Source of the DNA: SIG587 sp045544035
GTDB taxonomy: Bacteria; Bacillota; Clostridia; Oscillospirales; Acutalibacteraceae
DNA: 64,000 bases
NCBI GenBank assembly: GCA_045544035.1
Contig: JAZPYE010000013.1
Location: 62,001 to 126,000 of the forward strand
Reading direction: 5' to 3'
Position 1 is the stretch's first letter. The number at the start of each line of letters is the position of its first letter. The translations under genes and the position numbers were made by a program. A model generated the notes under the pieces. It worked only from the letters and a program-made list of their open reading frames with translations, searched no databases and had not been told where the DNA came from. Shown here one piece after another: positions 59,784-64,000 of this stretch.

Positions 59784-60992
59784 TTAGTTTTGCTTTTTCT
59801 TGTTTTCCACATGTGTGTTTAAAACGGTACCTCTTACAATGCTGGTTTCCCCAAATTTTTTTCTTATGTTATAAACCTTTTTATCAATTTCTTCGGTTTT
59901 TCGGCTATCCTCCCACTCACCGAACATATCGCACTGGGTGGCAGTTTCAAGGGGGACTAAATGAATAGCCCTGATTCCCACCGAACGCAGGGGCAAATGC
60001 CAAAAATAGTTTTTCTCAAAAATCTCCATTCCCCTTTTGGCAAGTGTCATCGCAACCGCCGTTGGAGAAGAAAAGCTGGAACTGAATTCCTTAACCTGTA
60101 AAGTGTTTGTCCTTGTGTGCACGGCAAGGCCAAATGCCGCAAGGTTATTATCTTTAAGGGTGCCTGCAATGTCCTCCGCCAAATCCAGGAAAACACGCCA
60201 AACCTCCTCCGGGGTGGTCACATCCTGAGGCAACGTAACACTCCTGCCAACGCTTTTGGGAACACACTTCGCATTATCCGCCGAAACGGGCGAATCATCA
60301 AGTCCCATAGCGTAATTTTTAATTTCTCTGCCGTTTTTGCCAAGCATTCTAACAAGCGTTCTTTCATCCGCCGCCGCTAAATCACCAATGGTGAAAATTC
60401 CACAGGCGGCAAGGCGAGCCGCCGTTTGCTTGCCCACAAAAAGCAGGTCCGAAACAGGCATTGGCCACACAATATCCTTAAAATTTTCACGGCTTATAAC
60501 GGTAACCGCATCGGGCTTTTTGTAATCGGAGCCCAGCTTAGCAAAAACCTTGTTAAAGCTCACACCAACGGATGCAGTTATGCCAAGCTCGGCCTTAATC
60601 TCCCCCCTTATTCTTTGCGCAATGGTTTCGCCATCGCCGAAAAGAAGGCGACTACCTGTCACATCAAGCCAGCACTCATCAATGCCGAAGGGCTCAATTA
60701 AATCGGTGTAACGCCTGTAAATGTTCCTTGCCTTTTCGGAATAAAGATTATATTCCTTGTAATTCGGTTTTAAAATCACAAGGTCGGGACATTTTGCCTT
60801 TGCCTCGTGAATGGGCTCGGCAGTTTTAACACCGAACTTTTTGGCAATTTCATTTTTTGCAAGAATAATGCCGTGGCGGTTTTCCTTGCTTCCACCCACA
60901 GCCACCGGCAGATTTTTAAGGGTTTCACAAGACAGCAGAGTGACCGATGCAAAAAAATTATTTAGGTCACAGTGCAAAATAACCCTATCCAT
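59784..60992 (-). CDS. dinB: DNA polymerase IV, Y-family
   Basis: A 402-residue translesion polymerase. Catalytic motifs are HCDLNNFFASV and GIDECWLDVTGS; the YSEKARNIYRRY, GITASVGVSFNKVFAKLGSDYKKP and little-finger region are typical. QCDMFGEWE near the C-terminus fits a beta-clamp binding motif (QxxMF). ATG 60992 is chosen because AAGGAGGGTGA lies just upstream; an upstream in-frame start at 61070 would be out of the family's alignment. It has its own promoter (61023-61051), and no LexA-type GAAC-N4-GTTC box is seen near it. The LCP-like gene follows by 61 bp. Confidence 0.95.
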   Translation of the reverse strand: MDRVILHCDLNNFFASVTLLSCETLKNLPVAVGGSKENRHGIILAKNEIAKKFGVKTAEPIHEAKAKCPDLVILKPNYKEYNLYSEKARNIYRRYTDLIEPFGIDECWLDVTGSRLLFGDGETIAQRIRGEIKAELGITASVGVSFNKVFAKLGSDYKKPDAVTVISRENFKDIVWPMPVSDLLFVGKQTAARLAACGIFTIGDLAAADERTLVRMLGKNGREIKNYAMGLDDSPVSADNAKCVPKSVGRSVTLPQDVTTPEEVWRVFLDLAEDIAGTLKDNNLAAFGLAVHTRTNTLQVKEFSSSFSSPTAVAMTLAKRGMEIFEKNYFWHLPLRSVGIRAIHLVPLETATQCDMFGEWEDSRKTEEIDKKVYNIRKKFGETSIVRGTVLNTHVENKKKQN

Positions 60993-61022
60993 CGGCTCAC
61001 CCTCCTTTTTCTTTATGATATT

Positions 61023-61051
61023 ATTATACCAAAGTTGAATTTTATTGTAAA
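61023..61051 (-). promoter_or_regulatory. dinB promoter
   Basis: Minus strand TTTACA (61046-61051), 17 bp, TATAAT (61023-61028), lying between the small-RNA terminator and the dinB RBS. Confidence 0.8.
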
Positions 61052-61060
61052 GACAGATGC

Positions 61061-61093
61061 AAAAAAGCACGGTACCAAAAAGTGCCGTGCTTT
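61061..61093 (-). terminator. Terminator of the candidate small RNA
   Basis: AAAGCACGG / CCGTGCTTT stem (61064-61072 and 61085-61093); the minus strand continues as TTTTTT at 61061-61066. Confidence 0.88.
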
Positions 61094-61225
61094 AGGTTTA
61101 TTAAGTCATTGGTATCACCAAAAAATTTTATTATAAATTTTTCAGTTTACTTGTACATTGGTATCACCAAATAATAATTTATTTTTTTGTCGGTTAAAGG
61201 CTTAACTCTTTTTTGGACTCACCCC

Positions 61226-61273
61226 TTAGACTTTTTCCATGGCTGAATAAACTGGTTCGTTTTCCTTGTTCAT
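61226..61273 (-). CDS. Possible 15-residue peptide inside the small RNA
   Basis: MNKENEPVYSAMEKV and stop, ATG at 61273, with AAAGGTGG nine bases upstream. The other two repeat copies have the same RBS-ATG spacing but stop after three and two codons. It could be a leader peptide or chance. Confidence 0.3.
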   Translation of the reverse strand: MNKENEPVYSAMEKV

Positions 61274-61330
61274 TGGTATCAGCCACCTTTCTATTCCAAG
61301 AGTTTCTTTTTATCCCTTCTTGTTGTTTTT

Positions 61331-61359
61331 ATTATAAGGCATAATGCACCATTTGTCAA
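61331..61359 (-). promoter_or_regulatory. Consensus promoter of the candidate small RNA
   Basis: Minus strand TTGACA (61354-61359), exactly 17 bp, TATAAT (61331-61336). The expected start is near 61324. No coding gene follows until dinB. Confidence 0.9.
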
Positions 61360-61448
61360 GCAAATGTTTAAAACTTTTGTGCAAGTTGCTCAGATTTTAC
61401 GTTTTTCACAAAAAGAAACTTGTCCCTTTGTAAAACTTTGATAAATCA

Positions 61449-62816
61449 TCAGGCAAATTTCGCCCAAATTCGGGAAATGGCCAAAATGATGATTATAACG
61501 GGCAAAACATATTTAAGATAGCCGTAAAGGGCTTTGGGCAGTTTTATACCTTTTCCCGCGTTAACCTCGTTTAAAAAGTTATCAAAGCCCCAACCCTTTT
61601 TGGTAACGCAGAAAAGCAGGAAAACAAGGGAACCCACAGGTAAAAGAATGTCGCTGACAATAAAGTCCTCAAGGTCAAGCACCGCGCTTGACTCACCAAA
61701 GGGCTTGAAGCCTGCAAGCAGGCTGTTTCCTAACGCGCAGGGCAAGGACAAAACAAACATTGAAGCAATGTTTATAAGCGATGCCTTTTTTCTTGACCAG
61801 CCAAACAGCTCCATTGTGCAGGCAATAATATTTTCAAAAACTGCAAGAATGGTGGAAAAGGCGGCAAAGGTCATAAATACAAAGAAAAGACTTCCCCAAA
61901 GGCGACCTAGCGGCATATTGTTAAAGATATTAGGCAGGGTTATAAAAATAAGGGAGGGGCCGGCATCAACCTCAATGCCGTAGGCAAAGGCGGCGGGAAA
62001 AATGATAAGACCCGAAACAAAGGCTACAAATGTGTCAAGAACTCCAACGTTTACAGCTTCGCCAAGCAGTGAGCGTTCCTTTCCAATGTAGCTGCCGAAA
62101 ATTGCCATTGCACCACAGCCAAGACTAAGTGTAAAAAACGCCTGGGTCATTGCGGCGGTTATAACTTTGGCAAGACCGATTTCCTTCACCTTTTGATGGC
62201 TGGGGGTTAGATAAAATGCAAGGCCCTTGTCGCCGCCCTTTAAAAAGATGCTGTTAACCGCTAAAACCAGCATTATTGCAAGCAGGGCGAGCATCATAAC
62301 CTTGGTTACCTTTTCAAGTCCCTTTTGCACACCAAGGGAACAAATAAGAAAGCCGGCAACCACAATTATTGCCATAAACAAAATTTGTTCCACAGGGTTT
62401 GCCAGCATATTATCGAAAGCCACCGCCACCTCACCCGATGTCATTCCCTCAAATTTACCGAAGGCGGTGGAAAAGAAATAGTTAAGCATCCAACCCGAAA
62501 CGCAGGTGTAAAACATCATTAAAATGTAGTTGCCAATAAGGCAAACATAGCCGTGCAGGTGCCATTTTGTGCCCTTTGGTTCAAGCGCCTGATACATTTT
62601 AACAGGACTCTTCTGAGAAGCACGACCCACTGCAAACTCCATAACCATAATGGGAACGCCGAAAATTGCTAAAAACAAAAGATAAATAAGAACGAAAATT
62701 GCGCCGCCGTTTTGTCCCACCATCCAGGGGAATTTCCATACATTACCAATTCCAATGGCACAGCCCGCACTAAGCAGGATAAATCCTAAACGACTGCCGA
62801 GTCTCTCTCTTTCCAA
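61449..62816 (-). CDS. Sodium-dependent amino acid transporter of the NSS (SNF) family
   Basis: A 455-residue secondary transporter with about eleven hydrophobic helices, as in MhsT rather than twelve-helix LeuT. Helix 1 contains GFILLSAGCAIGIGNVWKFPW, the unwound Na+/substrate-binding region, and helix 6 has TQAFFTLSLGCGAMAIFGSY. NSS proteins import amino acids with Na+. The start is TTG 62816 with AAGGGA about nine bases upstream. It lies downstream of the glutamate-type symporter gene, separated by a hairpin at 62840-62859. Confidence 0.92.
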   Translation of the reverse strand: MERERLGSRLGFILLSAGCAIGIGNVWKFPWMVGQNGGAIFVLIYLLFLAIFGVPIMVMEFAVGRASQKSPVKMYQALEPKGTKWHLHGYVCLIGNYILMMFYTCVSGWMLNYFFSTAFGKFEGMTSGEVAVAFDNMLANPVEQILFMAIIVVAGFLICSLGVQKGLEKVTKVMMLALLAIMLVLAVNSIFLKGGDKGLAFYLTPSHQKVKEIGLAKVITAAMTQAFFTLSLGCGAMAIFGSYIGKERSLLGEAVNVGVLDTFVAFVSGLIIFPAAFAYGIEVDAGPSLIFITLPNIFNNMPLGRLWGSLFFVFMTFAAFSTILAVFENIIACTMELFGWSRKKASLINIASMFVLSLPCALGNSLLAGFKPFGESSAVLDLEDFIVSDILLPVGSLVFLLFCVTKKGWGFDNFLNEVNAGKGIKLPKALYGYLKYVLPVIIIILAISRIWAKFA

Positions 62817-62839
62817 GAAAACACTTCCCTTAAATCATT

Positions 62840-62859
62840 CGAGCCCCAAAAGGGGCTCG
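62840..62859. terminator. Hairpin between two transporter genes
   Basis: CGAGCCCC AAAA GGGGCTCG. The T-run lies on the plus strand, while on the minus strand (the direction of the genes) the hairpin is followed by AATGATTTAA, so termination would be weak and read-through into the NSS gene is likely. Confidence 0.5.
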
Positions 62860-62863
62860 GCTT

Positions 62864-64000
62864 TTATTTTTTCTTTCCCTTAAATATTTTACTACGGAAT
62901 AGAATAATATTCATAACAACAAAGAATGCCGCTAAAATTATAAGGGTTAAAATGGGCTTAACCGGGGCAAGGGTTGCAAGAAGCATAATTGGGAAGCCGA
63001 AAACAATGGCGGGGAAATTTTGATAAACCAGGTTATCTGCCGCAGGTGTTTTAAACTCACCATCAATTTCACGAAGCAAAATAATTCCCGTGCTGGCGGT
63101 GCCTGTAAGCATTCCGTACATTGCCAAGAACTGCTCCTCAGGGTAATTTTTAAAGAGCGTTTTTGCCACAAAATAGTTATAAACATAGGTAATAACAAAG
63201 CCAACCACACCGAGAACAAGCATAATTCCCCAATATTTTTCCAGCACACCGAGGCGAATCGCAGCAATGCCTGCCACAACCATAATATCATAGAAAAAGT
63301 TGCTGGCTCGGGTCATTAGAAAATCGTTTGTGTATTCCTTTTTAACAATGTTTTTCTTCTTTAAGAATTTAAGCACCGCTTTAACAAGGGTTGCCGCCAA
63401 AACGCCTAAAAGGAAGTTAAAGCCATAAATTACAGACTTCATTCCGGGAAGCAGTTTTCCTAGAAGCGCCATGAGACCGTAAGCCACCATATAAGCCACC
63501 GCTATAAGAGCAATTTGAATGGTTAATTTATCAACGCTTTCCTGCATGGGGATTTCATTTGCCGACTGAATTTTATCGGCAGTGATTTCCCCTTCCTCGG
63601 TTTTATTGGCGCTGAGTTTACCCTTTTTCTTAAGAATAGCAAGGTGAATAACGCCTCCGATGCTGGCGCTTAAAAAGCCAAGAGCGGCAATGGTAAGGCC
63701 AAAACTCTTTCCGCCCACAAAGCCGAAATCATTTTCGTAAATTCCACCGTAGTTTAGCGCCTGGCCTGTTCCCTGACCGTAGCCAAAGGGAAGCAGAATT
63801 CCTGCTGCTGCAAAGAAATCCTTAATGATAAAGCTGGCAACAATGGTAATTCCAAAGCCTACAACCGCCTGCAAGAGATAGGTTGCAACGGTGGTAACAC
63901 CCGTGTTAAAAATTTCAGCCGTTCTCTCCTTTGTCAGCTTCGCATCCGATGATTTAAATGTAGAAGCAATAAAACCGAGAGCTAAAGTATGGTATGTAAT
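62864..64000 (-). CDS. Sodium/glutamate (GltS-like) symporter, 5'-truncated by window edge
   Basis: The frame is open to the right edge: codons from 64000 down read ITYHTLALGFIAS and continue through the apparent TTG start at 63874, which is therefore internal. The visible 378 codons encode a polytopic protein with GltS-family features: two-fold related halves, TGTASTGIILLREIDGEF and FGFPIMLLATLAPVKP, plus a charged central loop (about residues 120-155 of the visible part). GltS imports glutamate with Na+. Glutamine synthetase is 5 kb away. Substrate not certain. Confidence 0.8.
   Translation of the reverse strand: MTYHTLALGFIASTFKSSDAKLTKERTAEIFNTGVTTVATYLLQAVVGFGITIVASFIIKDFFAAAGILLPFGYGQGTGQALNYGGIYENDFGFVGGKSFGLTIAALGFLSASIGGVIHLAILKKKGKLSANKTEEGEITADKIQSANEIPMQESVDKLTIQIALIAVAYMVAYGLMALLGKLLPGMKSVIYGFNFLLGVLAATLVKAVLKFLKKKNIVKKEYTNDFLMTRASNFFYDIMVVAGIAAIRLGVLEKYWGIMLVLGVVGFVITYVYNYFVAKTLFKNYPEEQFLAMYGMLTGTASTGIILLREIDGEFKTPAADNLVYQNFPAIVFGFPIMLLATLAPVKPILTLIILAAFFVVMNIILFRSKIFKGKKK

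Larger units (their letters stand above)
61061..61324 (-). ncRNA. Candidate small RNA of about 264 nt
   Basis: It sits between a perfect promoter (61331-61359) and a strong terminator (61061-61093), and dinB beyond it has its own promoter, so it is an independent unit. It contains three copies of a GGTGATACCAATG-type segment (minus strand ATGs at 61273, 61158 and 61109), two forming TTGGTGATACCAA hairpins. An outer stem AACTCTT/AAGAGTT encloses a GGCTGA/TCAGCC stem in its 5' half. The first ATG opens a 15-codon frame. I do not recognise a named family; it is not a T-box, 6S or known riboswitch by eye. Confidence 0.6.

Noticed and set aside
61061..61324. T-box leader, because TTTGGTACCGTGC in the terminator resembles the T-box motif
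   Set aside because: There is no stem I specifier loop or AG-bulge, the downstream gene is dinB and it has its own promoter.

Overview
The window looks like chromosome from a spore-forming, low-GC Gram-positive bacterium of the class Clostridia, probably an Oscillospiraceae/Ruminococcaceae-type gut anaerobe. The evidence is sporulation genes (gpr protease, spoIIP), type III glutamine synthetase, an LtaS-like sulfatase, Firmicutes-style ribosome binding sites and A-type promoters, and frequent TTG/GTG starts. The family-level assignment is inference.

Layout. 1-3190: end of ung and a YfhO-like membrane protein. 3194-9008 (minus): an ABC/GldG/DUF4340 operon ending in cysK. 9141-14175: mnmE-mnmG-rsmG and a ParB/Noc-like gene. 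14199-16492: a CofE-like ligase and a GMP synthase made only of the ATP-pyrophosphatase half. 16468-31550: a compositionally different block with two very large secreted-protein genes, bounded by 25-bp near-identical copies of the guaA 3' end (23/25, both differences synonymous). It reads as an island integrated at guaA. 31645-36850: hemolysin III, degV, an XRE-membrane regulator, MATE, rpsT and gpr. 36875-43058: a structured repeat element, spoIIP, an LtaS-like enzyme and a Zn/Cd efflux cassette (HMA protein, P-type ATPase, ArsR/CadC regulator). 43036-49190: YwaF-like protein, tRNA-Glu and tRNA-Met, enolase, RlmB and a degenerate P-type ATPase homologue. 49195-54343: a second structured element, an O-antigen-ligase-like protein, metG, tatD, an acyl-ACP thioesterase and a tiny Asn/Lys-rich ORF. 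54347-64000 (minus): DAHP synthase, GlnN, a transglutaminase lipoprotein, an LCP-like protein, dinB, a candidate small RNA and two sodium-coupled transporters.

The two island genes are probably co-transcribed (20 bp apart). They would make a 3699-residue surface protein (seven Ig-like domains, a Listeria-Bacteroides-type repeat, then a long Pmp-like beta-helix) and a 1179-residue membrane-anchored ectoenzyme combining a PLD-like region, Big_2, LamG and a metallophosphoesterase.

The least ordinary non-coding features are three. Two elements of about 277 bp (36875-37152 and 49195-49470) share one folding plan and an almost identical internal hairpin but have unrelated paired arms. A stand-alone transcription unit at 61061-61359 has a consensus promoter, a terminator and three GGTGATACCAATG-type repeats. 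Direct-repeat boundaries occur at guaA and tRNA-Glu. All function calls come from reading the sequence; no database search was run.
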